A DNA stretch of 64,000 nucleotides. Origin: Thalassia testudinum (taxonomy: Eukaryota > Streptophyta > Magnoliopsida > Alismatales > Hydrocharitaceae). Of the stretch, positions 24,392 through 35,643 are shown one piece after another. How positions within the stretch are numbered: position 1 is the stretch's first letter; each line of letters begins with the position of its first letter. A program made the translations under genes and the position numbers. The notes under the pieces are model-generated. The model worked only from the letters and a program-made list of their open reading frames with translations. It did not search any database and was not told the origin of the DNA. The DNA is taken from assembly GCA_037157565.1 (NCBI GenBank), contig JAZHRO010000073.1, positions 20,032,501 through 20,096,500 of the forward strand. The letters are read 5' to 3'.

Positions 24392-25215
24392 TTGAGAAAA
24401 GATCCATTTGGAGGAGTTGATCTACTAGAAGCCAAAACGAAGAGAGGAGGTGGAGGAGAAAGAAGAAACTCCAAAAAAAGAAGAAAGCATGAACAAGAGG
24501 AGAAAGGTGCAGAAGAAGAGAAAAAGAAAGGAGAAGAAGAACAACAGGAAGACAAACAAAAAATGGTTAAAGTTGGAAAGATGTACCCCAATAACTTGAA
24601 AATATAAAGGAAATGAAGAAGAAAATTTAAAAAATGAATAGAATATTGAAGAGAAGAAATGAGGAAAATGCTGCTTTGAAGAATCAAATAGATGAGTTGA
24701 AGGGAAATTGACTGCTTTCCTTTCGTCAAACACAAAGTAGTCAAAGTTTTGAAACCCAACAAACTCAGCAACAGCAACAACAGTAAGAAGAGGTGGAGAG
24801 AGCAATGGGGGAAGAAATAATGGTGGATGAAGAAGATGAGCAGTAGCAGAATTAGCAGCAACAATAGCAAATGGATGAGGGGCTTGAGGGCCAAGAGAAG
24901 AAGCAACAACAGCAAATGGATGAGGGGCTTGAGTGCCAAGTGAAGCAGCAACAGTAGCATCAGCAAATGGGTGAGGGGCTTCAAGGCCAAGAGAAGCATC
25001 AACAGCAGCAGTAGCATCCCCAAAATGATGATAAATGATGAAGTGGTAGCAAATGAGAGAGGCAACAGCAATAGCAGCAATCGAGAAAAAGACGAAAGAT
25101 GAAGCAATGCAAGAGGAGCAGCAGCAGCAACCACAAATGAGAGAGGCAACAGCAGTAGAAGCAATGGAGAAGAAGAAGCAAGATGAAGAAGTGCAACAGC
25201 AGCAGCAGCAAATTG
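24392..25215 (+). pseudogene. Charged linker and polyglutamine minisatellite of the Ulp1-like protein
   Basis: The frame 24392-24607 is Lys/Glu-rich (KKRRKHEQEEKGAEEEKKKGE). From about 24760 to 25215 the plus strand reads as repeats of QQQQMDEGLEGQ and MREATA-like units built on CAA/CAG, broken by TAG/TAA where CAG/CAA has changed. The long frames of Leu/Ser on the minus strand here are antisense to this repeat and were not called. Confidence 0.55.
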
Positions 25216-25221
25216 AGGTTC

Positions 25222-25495
25222 TATTTATATCACCAATGCAATTGTTGTTTATCACCGGTGATGTCACTTATCTCTGGTGATAACATATTTATCATCGGTG
25301 ATAAGCGACACTGATCCTATTTCACATAAATAGCACCGGTGATAACATATTTATCACCGGTGATAAGTGACGCCGGTGCTATTTCACATAAATATCACCA
25401 GTGATAAGTGACATCGGTGCTATTTTCACTTAAATATCACCGGTGATAAGTGACGCAGGTGCTATTCACTAAAATATCACCGGTGATAACACCTT
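25222..25495. repeat. CCGGTG tandem array with about 41-bp period (MULE)
   Basis: The unit ATATCACCGGTGATAAGTGACGCCGGTGCTATTTC recurs. CCGGTG-type cores lie at 25255, 25274, 25295, 25336, 25357, 25373, 25398, 25414, 25440, 25456 and 25480, so matching cores are 40-42 bases apart. TATCACCGGTGATA is itself a perfect palindrome. The array lies between the polyglutamine region and the protease exons. Confidence 0.85.
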
Positions 25496-25620
25496 TTGCA
25501 TCAATCCATTTCAATTAAAAGAAATGCTCAATTTATTTTTTTTGTTCAAAATAGAAAGAGGACCAAAAAAAGGTCAGAAGGCCTCCAACAAAGAGAGTAA
25601 TATTTAGAAGAATAACAAAT

Positions 25621-26480
25621 TTGGATCAAGCTCTCTTCAAATGCGTCAATGACTCACAAAGAACACTTCTTTCGAGACTAATAGAGATGAGGAAGGAAAA
25701 ACACCAAAATTTGTGGAGGAAAGGAAGATATTTTGTTGAAAGAATACATATGCAAGAAGTGTTACAAATAAGTGGATTCACAGAGAGTCATGTAAGCTAT
25801 AAAGTAAATCTTATATATCACACATTTGTCTTATTTTATAACACTAACATGTGACAAAATTGCATGTCATTGATGTAGTTGTATAAATAGTTAATGAGAA
25901 AATAAGGAATGAAGGGGTATTTTCAACAACCTTTACATTCGACTCAAATTTTTTGCATATATAGGATTCAATAACATGAAAGAAGTAAATGGATACTTCG
26001 ATAGAACCATTGCATCGTTGAGTAATTGTACAAAGATACTTGTACCAATAAACATTGACGATGCTGTGCATTGGACACTTGTGGAGGTCAACCTTGAAGA
26101 AATGAAAATGACAAAATATGACAGCTATATTGGATACTACCCAGAACACACCAACAGAGATGCCAACAAAGTGGTAAGAACCATTTTTTATCACCGCTGC
26201 TAATTTAAGAACCATTTTGTTCTATGTATTTTTTTGCCTCTTTAGAAACTAACTCCAGGAAGTATTTTTTCTCCATTAGTTTGAGGTGATGAAAGAATAG
26301 CTATCCAACAGACTTGCCATTGAAAAAGAAGAGTGGCAAGAAGAATTCAAACTTGATGCACCCCAACAAGGAATGGCGAGCAATGACTGTGGCATCTTTG
26401 TAATAAGATGGATGGAGTGCTTGCTTCGTAGGTTGGATCAAATTGAAACCACAAGGAATGAAGACGTCATAAGTTCCTTG
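25621..26480 (+). pseudogene. Ulp1-like cysteine protease (C48) of the MULE
   Basis: Exon-like frames 25621-25854 and 25976-26203 and a segment 26280-26475 carry the SUMO-protease fold signature. His is in DAVHWTLVEVN (codon 26069-26071), Asp in MTKYDS (26120-26122) and Cys in SNDCGIFVIRWM (26388-26390). These form the expected His-Asp-Cys triad, so the core was once functional. The last segment holds an in-frame stop upstream. Known relatives cleave SUMO-like modifiers; the role in transposition is unproven. A diverged copy of the last exon follows at 26650-26870. Confidence 0.75.
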
Positions 26481-26649
26481 CATATTACATAGTAATGATC
26501 CTAATGGACAAAAATACAAATCACGATATGATATAAGTTCTAGAAACTAATTTCGTTTTTCTTTAAGGGAAATATGTCCCCTTCGTGTAAAATATTTTGT
26601 GACAAAATGTACTTTCTGTAAATATGAACAATCTTTCACTCTATAATGT

Positions 26650-26870
26650 CTTTTGTGATTTCTTTCTCTATTAGTTTGAGGTGATAAAAGAATTGCCATC
26701 TAACAGATTCGCCATTAAAAAAAGAAGGGTAGTAAGAAGAATTCAAAGTTGATGCACCCCAACAAGGAATGGCGAGGAATGAGTGTGACATCTTTGTAAT
26801 AAGATGGATGAAGTGCTTGCTTCGTAAGTTGGATCCAATTGAAACCACAAGGAATGAAGATGTCCACAAG
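26650..26870 (+). pseudogene. Duplicated last exon of the Ulp1-like gene
   Basis: It repeats 26275-26475 about 395 bases downstream (shared TTAGTTTGAGGTGAT, GATGCACCCCAACAAGGAAT and ATTGAAACCACAAGGAATGA). The catalytic motif has changed from NDCGIF to NECDIF, so the Gly after Cys is lost. This copy is decayed and is unlikely to be coding. Confidence 0.7.
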
Positions 26871-26984
26871 TAATATGAACAATCTTTTACTCTATAATGT
26901 CTTCCTTTTGTGATTTTTTTCCTATATGATTTGTGTTCTCACTTAAACTCACCTTTTATTAACATAGCAACTGCACAAAAATTA

Positions 26985-27375
26985 TTATCAAATTTAAATA
27001 TCATCGGTGCAATACTTAATATCATCGGTGCAAACCCAAAAAACTTTGGATCACATTCCAAAACCACCTCTGATCCATGGTGCAATATTTAATATCACCG
27101 GTGAAAAGCCAAAAACCTAAGATCACCTTCCAAAATTATGATCCCCGGTGCAATCTATTTTTATGACCGGAGAAAATTGATCACATTTAAATATCCCCAG
27201 TGCAATATTTAATATCACTGGTGCAAACCTAAAAAACCTAAGTTTCCGATATCAAATATCTCCGGTGCAATCTATTTTATCATCGAATAAAAATTTAAAT
27301 ATCCCTGGTGTAATATTTAATATCCTTGATATAATACTTAATATCACCGGTGCAATACACATATAAATTGGTATT
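26985..27375. repeat. Right-central repeat block of MULE (CCGGTGCAAT units)
   Basis: Repeated AATATCACCGGTGCAA, TCCCCGGTGCAATCTATTTT and AATACTTAATATCA units, in the same motif family as 23265-23530. A short relative occurs at 29670-29770 (GCACCGGTGTAAAAT). They lie in spacers between and beside genes as well as toward the ends. Confidence 0.75.
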
Positions 27376-27769
27376 ATCACCTGCTCAAGATGTTTTATCA
27401 GTTAAATATCCTAAAAACCAACATATATAAAAAAAATAATATATTAATGAAAAATTTTTGATGTATCTATTAAATATAATCAAAGCTAAAACTATAATGT
27501 AGAAGCCCTCAAGGATAAAGATGGATAATCATTTGTAATGTTCTTTTTCTTTCTCCTCTTTACAAGTGAAATCTCGCATGGTTCCTTAAATCTCTTCTCA
27601 CGAAGCTTACCACGACATCTTGTTTGCTTTGGATTATGAATGGTTGAAGAATTTGATGCACCCCAAAAAATTAAAAATTAGAAAACATCTCTTACAAAAA
27701 AACATAAAAAAATAAAAAAGACATAAGAAACAATTATACCTGATCTTCGAACCATGTCAAAGACACTAA

Positions 27770-29997
27770 TTACTTGAATGCATCATCAAGCACCTTCAAG
27801 CATATATCATGGTTGGAAGAGGATGTGGCACCAACATCAGCAAATTTCACCATTTTTGAACATATAATCTCATATCTATCAGTAGGATGATCAAGAGATA
27901 AGATAGCCTCAAAACTGCCTGTCACAGAGGGAAGCTTCACATCTTTTCTCCAACGATCAATAATGTATTTAGATGGAAGATCATATATGCCAAATTCCAT
28001 CAAAACAAAAATGTAAGTCATGCAGAGGATCCCTTCAATCTCAAATAGACAACATGAACATGATATTGATATTGAAGACTTCTCAAATAGGATATAAAAA
28101 GGCAAAGAGCTTGGTGAATCAAACTCCTCAACAATAATAGAATAATTATCACAAATTTCATGCTCAAAAGCCAAAGTTTTTCTGCAATAGATAATATTTT
28201 GCAACTCTTTCTGAAATTGAAAAAACTTTGTAACAGTATAAGCATTCCTTACTTAAGCCTTCATGGGAAACTTAGAATATAAAATAGGAGACTTGAATTG
28301 AGAATCAAAATTTGCTTTACGATTCTTCTCTTGTTTCACTTAAAGACCAAGCTCATATTGCCTCACAAATTACTTCAGAGTAGTTTTTGAATTAACATAT
28401 CCATCAAAAAATGCATTGATCCCTTCACCTCTTTACGTGCTAAACATGCCAGCCCAAAACATGTCATTAAAAAATAAAGGATCCACATATGTCGAATATC
28501 AAACAAATCATGAAGCCATTTATTGCCATCCAAATATCTGTCTCTACCATTGCAGCCCACTTCTTCTCAAAATCCTCCTTTAATCTTGAATTATGAACAA
28601 CTTGATTAAAAGCTTCCTTAGTATGCTCATCTCTAGGAAACTTCGGAGGAAGGTTATCTTTGATGTGCCAAATACAAAGTCGATGATGAATACCATGGAA
28701 CATGGCTGATACAACATTAATAATAAATTGACATTGATCTGTAATGATACCTTTGGGATGTATACCACACATGCAAGACAAAAATATGTGAAATAACCAC
28801 ATCAATTTCCTGTTGTCTCATCTCCCAATAGAGCACAACCAAATAAAACTGTGTGACCATGATTATTTACTTCAATGAAAGGAGTAAAAGTCATGTCATA
28901 TCGATTAGTCAAGTATGTTGTGTCAAATGACACTACATTACCAAAAAACTTGTAGGCCATCCGGCTACTAAAATTAGACCAAAAAATATTCCAGATGCAA
29001 CCATCATCATCAAAATCTATAGAATAAAAGAAGTTGCTATTATTTGATTGCATCCTAATGAAATAACTTAGAATAGCCTCAGCATTACCAACACCAAGCT
29101 TCAAATTCCTTGTTTTACGTATTACATTTCTTGCATCTTGGGTGGTAAATGTTAAGTTCTCAAATCCATTGTCCTCAATAGCAAAGGAAGTAACTGACTT
29201 TGACAAACTAATACCTACTTGATCATTTAACATCATCCGACATTTCCTTCCCAATGGTATTTTCTTCTTGGATCAAAGGTACTTCATCATAGTTGAATCG
29301 CAAAATTCATTATTATGATCATTGCAATAAGAAACAATGATATACTTCCTAGAGCCATTACAAAATCACATGCGAACATGAGCCTTGCATCCAGCTTTAG
29401 ATGTCAATCTCTTTGAATAGTAAAGATTGCATGACTTCTTAGGAGGTTCACCTCCTCTTGAACAAATAAGCTTTGCTCTACGTACAAAATTCCTATCAAT
29501 GTCATCATAATTTGTGCTCTTTAAAGAATACTCAAAGGAATTACGATGGGCAAAATCTTGACAAAAAGAAACAGTAGCGTCAAATGAATCAAATTCCATC
29601 CCAACTTCAATATTTTGTTCACCTAAAATCATGTCAAAGTAGCATAGATGAGTTAAAATCACTGCAACGTTAAATTGCACCAGTGCAATTAAATTTAATT
29701 GCACCGGTGTAAAATATTACAAAACATAGATGCACCAATGCAAAAAAATGTAGCGATGCAAAGTTTAATTGCACGGATGCCTAAAAATATAGAACCCTAA
29801 CCTAAATACTAAAATAAAATAGCACCAATGAAAAAAATTTCAGAAATAAACATAAAAATCAAAGATAATATCGCACCTCCATCTATATCAGGAGTGGAGT
29901 TATCTTGATCGTTCAGATGAGAAGATGAAGTTTCAAATGGAGGTTCATGATCGTCTCCATCAAATGAACCCAAATCACAGCCAATGTTTAGATCCAT
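27770..29997 (-). pseudogene. FAR1/MULE-type transposase
   Basis: Minus-strand frames in order: an N-terminal exon (29997 down to about 29870, MDLNIGCDLG), a FAR1-type DNA-binding domain (29700-29370, GMEFDSFDATVSFCQDFAHRNSF and CKAHVRM), a MULE transposase domain (29254-28802 with VVSFDTTY, and 28805-28467 with IITDQ and HRLCIWHI), and a SWIM-like zinc finger region (28204-27770, CSCCLFEIEGILC). The two catalytic Asp positions are kept. In the SWIM motif the usual His after the last Cys is replaced (ILCMTY). Frameshifts near 28800 and 28300 break it. It would cut and join the element ends in the nucleus. Confidence 0.8.
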
Positions 29998-30285
29998 AAC
30001 AACGCTATCAAAAATGAAATCACAATGATGATCGCAAATACAAGCATAAATCGAAACTTAAAAGAAATCGAAAAACAAGATCGACATACCTAAGTAGGAC
30101 GAAGAAGCGCGGAGAGCGAAACAGCTGCAAACGAAGAATAAAGTTGCCAAAGAAAAAAAATGAGAATTGTTGGAGGAGAAGAGGAAATGACATATATGGG
30201 CTGTTGTGCGCACTGTTGTGTGGGGACCACCAGTATCAACTTTTGCGTCACGAAATGCGTTTCCGTACTTTTGGGCATTAATATT

Positions 30286-31225
30286 AAGGTTAGAAATACA
30301 CTGTCCCATCCATTCCTTTCTCGGTGCCAAAAGTAGGACTTCCACCAAATAAGCCACTCGATATCCTCTTGAACACCCCCAATCTTGAATAATGCCTCGT
30401 GAATAAAAATGTGCATGGGTGCTACATTACGTTGTGTCGGTAGAAATAAATATATATGGAAAAAAGGAAAAGAGAGAGAGAAAAGCAGAAAAAAATGTGT
30501 TAATTGCGTTGTCTTTACTTCATGTCAAGCACATTGAGGCAACAACACTCATTCCCTTTACAATCCACCAAATATAGCCTTGACCTACTTTTCTATATTT
30601 CTGACCACCCAAATATTGGCTGAGGATTGCTAACTTAGTCATAGGATTATCAGAACTTAATCAAAGTGTTAATGCCATGAGAGGCCACCAAATATATTGA
30701 CAAATCTGGTGAGATTGTGAGCTCAAAAATAAAAAAGAAAAGAAAAAGAGACAGAAAGAAAAAAAAAGAGAGGATGAGTATAAAGGAACTAAAGAGAGCA
30801 CAGTTTCTTTGCCTCTCTTTGAGTGATTTATTTAATAAGTATGGAAATCTAGGTTCTATAGTATTAGTCTATTGTAGCACCAGAGGAGTATGAGCCACTA
30901 AACACAAACCCACTTGACCCAGACATCTTCTACCTAAGCCAAAAGCCGGAGCTAGAATTATAGATTATTTTATAACCCCGAGGGAAAAGTTTGCCTATCC
31001 CAATAAAATTTTTCTTCAGGTCAAATATGAGCTTTAAATGTGGATTGACTTTTCACTTGGATTCGTTGCACAGACTACAACACTACACTTTCACGACTGT
31101 CTGGATTTCTAAAGTTTTGGATGAAAATAAAAGAAATAAATCTCTAATCGAACTCTTGATAGAAATTAGTCATTAAGCACCACGTTGCATTTAAGATTAC
31201 ATTTTCTAGGGACTAGCAAGATTTA
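30286..31225 (+). other. 3' non-coding region of A (last piece)
   Basis: It resumes after the MULE and matches A0 1140-2119 (CTTCCACCAAATAAGCCAC, AATAATGCCTCGTGAATAAAA). It contains short purine-rich tracts at 30455-30495 and 30725-30775 but no gene. Confidence 0.7.
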
Positions 31226-31237
31226 GGCATGGGGGTG
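31226..31237 (+). other. Polypurine tract of A
   Basis: GGCATGGGGGTG comes immediately before the 3' LTR, as GGCATGGGGGTA does at 2120-2131 in A0. It is the expected primer for plus-strand synthesis. Confidence 0.75.
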
Positions 31238-32808
31238 TGATTGCACAACAATCATAGGACCTAATCTACTTGAATTAAGTTAGATTTTAGCTTAACTTAG
31301 GAACAATGCATGCATCAGCATCATTAGTTGCATCATAGTTAATTTTTAGCTTTATAGATAATAATGTTACTTTATGCTCTAAAAGAGAGATGATATTAAT
31401 TGTAGATGATTCAAGGTTGCAGATGATAGATCAGACCATACGGATCTGATCAAGACAACAATAGGAGTCCAACACTTTCTGAATCATCTTGATCAAACCT
31501 CTGTAGCACTACATTCAGCCCACAGAGCATTAGAGGCCAAGGAGTAAGATAGCAGAGATCCAAACCTTAGATGTCAAATCTGACTGCACTGATGGGTCCG
31601 GATCAATGATCATAGTCCAAAGGCACAAAAATCGGCTCAATTGGAGCCCTGTAGCATCAACTATAAAGGTGGGAAGTTGAACAATCAGAATGGTGCCATG
31701 TGACACCATCCCAACGATCCACTATCGTGCCCCCAACCAATGAATGAAAAACGTGGGCCATTGGATCGACATCCAATGGCCACAAAGAGGCTACGTAGCC
31801 TTCTACCACATGCTTTGTCAAAGGAGAGTCCATCTCAGCCATTGGATTTCCATCCAATGGCTAAGAACGGCCGCGCATTAAATCTTAACCACGACAGAAG
31901 TGGCGGTGTAGCACAGCGATACACGCAGTCGCACGCAAGAAAGCAGTGCGAGTTTGACTCGCGCTCAACGTTAAATCGAGAAGGTGGTGCAGTCGCACAA
32001 AATTAGGTCATGCGATGGAGATCAAGTGGAGCGCGATGGACTGCGTGGTGCAACGTGGTGCGATCGATGTGGCGGTGCGGATGATGCCGGATTCAACGCT
32101 CGAACTATCGCTCGACCAAACATAGGTTCTTAAGGCAGTGCTGCATTCGTTTTAGGCCATCCAATCTGCTGAAATTGAATGTGCATGCATGCGAGGAAGA
32201 GTGCAAGGAGCGTGAGCAATGTGACGAATCGTGATCTAGCGACTCGAAAGTGGCCACGTGTCGGTATCTAAAGTGATCCGCATGTTTAAGGCTCGTGGAA
32301 GGTTATTTTTAGGCGCGATCTGAGTCGTTCATCTCCCAATCATCGGATATGATAACACCTAAGTTGTTGCACGATTTTGGGGGCCTAAATACCTACTTTG
32401 CCCCTCATTGAATCTATAAAAAGAGCCCAGAGCCCCCAATTGAGAGGCAACTCCCACCAAACACTTCTCCAGTTTCTCTCTCTCACAACATCTCTCTAGT
32501 CTTCTTCCCGGTGCTCTGGATCTAAAGTGTTGTCGCTCTTCACACAAGAAACCCTCAAGCAACATCATCCCTCATCTGTTCTTCTCACTCTATATTATTT
32601 AGTATAGTTGTTTTAATTCGTAGTTTGAGAACTATTTTCCATTAGTAATAAAAATATGGTTTTCTGAATAGCTGGTCTCTATTCCTATGTTTCATTACGT
32701 TAGATTAGTTAGTACGAGAAGCGTTAAAATCTTATTTTGCCTCCCTGTGAATGACTCAACACTAACCGAAATATTAATAAATTTCTTTGTTCCAACGTGC
32801 TTCGCAAC
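31238..32808 (+). repeat. 3' LTR of A, left part (interrupted by B)
   Basis: It starts TGATTGCACAAC and is collinear with the A0 LTR. B interrupts it after GCAAC (32804-32808); it resumes at 55662 and ends at 55702. Two perfect 11-bp-arm inverted repeats lie at 31756-31781 and 31837-31862. A TATA box is at 32414. Confidence 0.85.
32414..32422 (+). promoter_or_regulatory. LTR TATA box (3' LTR of A)
   Basis: CTATAAAAA is followed by GAGCCC, as at 4282 in the 5' LTR. Confidence 0.6.
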
Positions 32809-34001
32809 TAATGAGCGTGATTTCATGCGTGAAAAGGTTTAAGTTGGAAACCCATCTTCGTAGTGCATAGAAATCCGTTAACTAGATAAAATTTATACCG
32901 AAACTCCAAGGGAGTCCCGAGTCGAACACATGGAGGTGAATGTTTGGTTTTGAAATCCGTACTTTTGATTTTATTTATTTTTGTTATTTTTTCCTTTTAT
33001 GATTTTTTTGTATTTTTATAAAACAAGAGATTAAATCGATGAAATGTAATTAATCTATTTGCAAAATGAGAGGAAAAGAGAGAGAGACACACACAAATAT
33101 TATAGCGGTGAACCAAACTGTTTATTACAACTAATTGTGGGAAGTAAAACTACACTATAAAAGCGATAAAAGAATAAGATGAGGAACTCCTTGACGGTCG
33201 CTTGGAGGATGACTCGCTCTGACGATGCCCTAGACGAATGTGGCAAGAAGATGGACGAACAAGAACGACATTGAAGGAAGAAGGATGAGGCGGGACAACG
33301 TCGCGGTAATGATCTACTTCCCAAAGTAGTGAGAGGATGACCACGGGATGCTCCACGAATGGGGATGAGAGGCGGGAAAAATATTTGGTTTTCTACTCTA
33401 GTGGAGCATCTCGGGCTTGGGACAAGTTCTCTCTAGAGCCTCGGAGGTGGTAAGGGAGAGAAAGGAACAGATGGTGAAGAATGGGAGGGTAGGGGTCCTT
33501 TTATAGTGGAGGGGAGGATGAATTTCATACATAGGACATTTAGTGGCAACCATAAACATCGCTGAAGATTCGTCGCAAGCGTGACTAAAGGTCCAACTCA
33601 CGTGCCCTACAAACGGTGTTTGCGCGTGCTCCGCATGCCCATGTCACACGTGCCTACTGGCGCTCGCTGCTGCATGCCTCCACGCGCTATGTGCTTTGCC
33701 CAAGCACTGTGTGCGGCCGCTGTGCTGATGAGCATCAGGGTGCTGCGCATGCCCATGCGTTGCGCACGCTCATGGTGCTGCGCACGTGCGGTGCTATGTG
33801 CGCAGACATGGGCGGCCTGCATAGCACAACTTGGCGCGATCTGGGCCGTCTATCTTCTTTCCTTTGTAGGTGGCGCCACGGACATCGAATTGGGTTGATT
33901 TCCGCACTGTTGGGTTAGGATCATCAATTCGGATCCATTCGAGCTGTCGGATTTGTCGTTTAAAGCTCCAAATTGCGTCACCTAGTCCCTTGGCTATTGA
34001 T
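32809..34001 (-). repeat. 3' LTR of B, first part
   Basis: Collinear with 54176-55380 of the right LTR. C interrupts it in TTGGCTATTGAT; the remaining part is at 47159-47451 and ends GTGTCTACATCA, followed by the polypurine tract complement AACCCCCATGCC. Confidence 0.85.
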
Positions 34002-35643
34002 TGATGTCTCAAAAATTCATAGGGAAAAGATTCGAGTTTAGAAAACCTTGTTGTCGTAGTGTAATTCGCGAGGAAATCCGTTAATCAGATAATTTTTATT
34101 GAAACTCAAAATGAGTCTCAGGTTGAATACGGGGAGGCTACGTTGATTTGAAATTCACAGTTATATTTTTTTGTAATTTTTGTTTATAAATGATACACAA
34201 TGATCGCTATTTTACTTGCAATATAAACACTAAAATTAGAGAGAGAGAGAGATAGAGAGAAAGAGAGGGATAAAAACAACTTTTATACTAAAAATAATGT
34301 CATTACAACTACAACTAGAAAGTGGGAAATCTAATCGAGAAAGCGATAAAGAGAAGGGGTGAGAAGCTATCCTCCTTGATGGCTGCTTGAAGGACGAGAC
34401 AGACGAGCGTCGCCTGGAAGAAGGAGAGTGAAGACGAAGGATAAATCAGGAAGAATCAGGGGTGAGGCAGGGCATCGGCATCGTAGGATCCATTTCTAGA
34501 ACAAGAGTGAGAAGACGGCTAGCGAGAGCTCCGCGAAGGGGATTAGATGTGGAAAAATTTATATTTTTACTCTAGCAGAGCTTCCCGTAGCTTGGGAACA
34601 CTAAAGTAAGCTTTAAAACTTGAGTTCTTAGCTCTTAGAGAGGGAGAGAGATGATGAAAGGGATGAAGAATGAGGTGGTAGGGCTGGCCTTATATAGTTG
34701 TAGAAGTGGGGGCATAAATGTCTTTTTATATCGCGTAGAAAATAAATGCTGGGGTCATTAGTGACAGATATAAACGTCACTAAAGATGCACGTCGTTAAA
34801 AATGTGCATGCGCCCTCGCCTCTTTGCCTTCAATTGTTGAACGCTTCTTCATTGCACACATGATCTCGATTGGACGGCTGAGAAGCGCTCAAGCATCTTT
34901 GTCTTACTGTGCCCTCAGTGCCTGCATTCGATTGCGCGTGATCGTGCACGTGCACATCCACGCTCATCTGTGCCGCCACATAGTCGCCTGCTCCACCACC
35001 CGATCGCCATCCAACTGGAGAATTTCATCCATGCTTGCCTTCAGCAGGTTTGGATGCTCCGCGCGACTTGTACTCGAACTACGTGTTGCTTGAGAGGGCG
35101 CACGACCAATGTGTTATGCCTGCGACTTTGTCACGTTTAGGTTTTAACACTCACGCGCTCTCGACCATTGGATGGTGACCCAGCAGTCCAGATCGCTCGA
35201 GCGTTTAATCTCAAGCATTTGAAGCACGGTTTGGATTGAATCTCAGCTGTTGATTCTTCGATTGACGACTGGGATTGATCAAGCGATTGAAGAGAGATTC
35301 CTGTAGGCGGCCTTGGGCAGCTAGGATGGCACCATGTGGTGCCATCTGGACCGTCCAACTTCTTTTGCTTGTAGGTGATGCCACGGATGTTGGATTAGAC
35401 TAATTTTCGCGTTGTTGGGCTGCGATCGTCAATCCGAAGCCATCCGTGCAGTTGGACTTTTCAGTTAAAGTTTGGATTTTATAGCACCTTACCCCTTGAC
35501 CTCTGATCTTCCTCGAACTTTATCTGATGCTACGGAAATCTGATCGGGGTGATCTGAGAGTCATTGAACTCTGATTGTTGCCATAATCAGATCCATACGG
35601 TTGGATCTTCAATCTGAGGCTTCGATAAATATTGCTCTATCCC
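34002..35643 (-). repeat. 3' LTR of C, first part
   Basis: Collinear with 45645-47090 of the right LTR. It contains a G/C-rich near-palindrome GGCACCATGTGGTGCC at 35328-35343. It is interrupted by solo LTR D and finishes at 37124-37286. The right LTR lacks the segment corresponding to about 35460-37220, so the two LTRs differ by a deletion. Confidence 0.85.

Larger units (their letters stand above)
22635..30276. mobile_element. Mutator-like element (MULE) with Ulp1 protease and FAR1-type transposase
   Basis: The 7642-base insertion is flanked by the exact 9-bp duplication ATTAATATT (22626-22634 and 30277-30285), the TSD length of MULEs. The ends are only weakly inverted: the left 40 bases and the reverse complement of the right 40 share blocks such as AAACRCA and TGAYGCAAA, about half identity by eye. 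Removing it restores the A0 order. It carries convergent gene remnants, Ulp1-like on plus and transposase on minus, plus several repeat arrays. Ulp1-carrying MULEs are known in plants. Confidence 0.9.

Noticed and set aside
24292..25267. Two long minus-strand frames (290 and 280 residues) rich in Leu, Ser, Cys and Phe
   Set aside because: They are antisense to the CAA/CAG polyglutamine minisatellite and purine-rich linker of the Ulp1-like gene; composition alone keeps them open.
25222..25495. CRISPR-like array
   Set aside because: Units are contiguous minisatellite repeats without unique spacers in a plant transposon; CRISPR arrays are prokaryotic.
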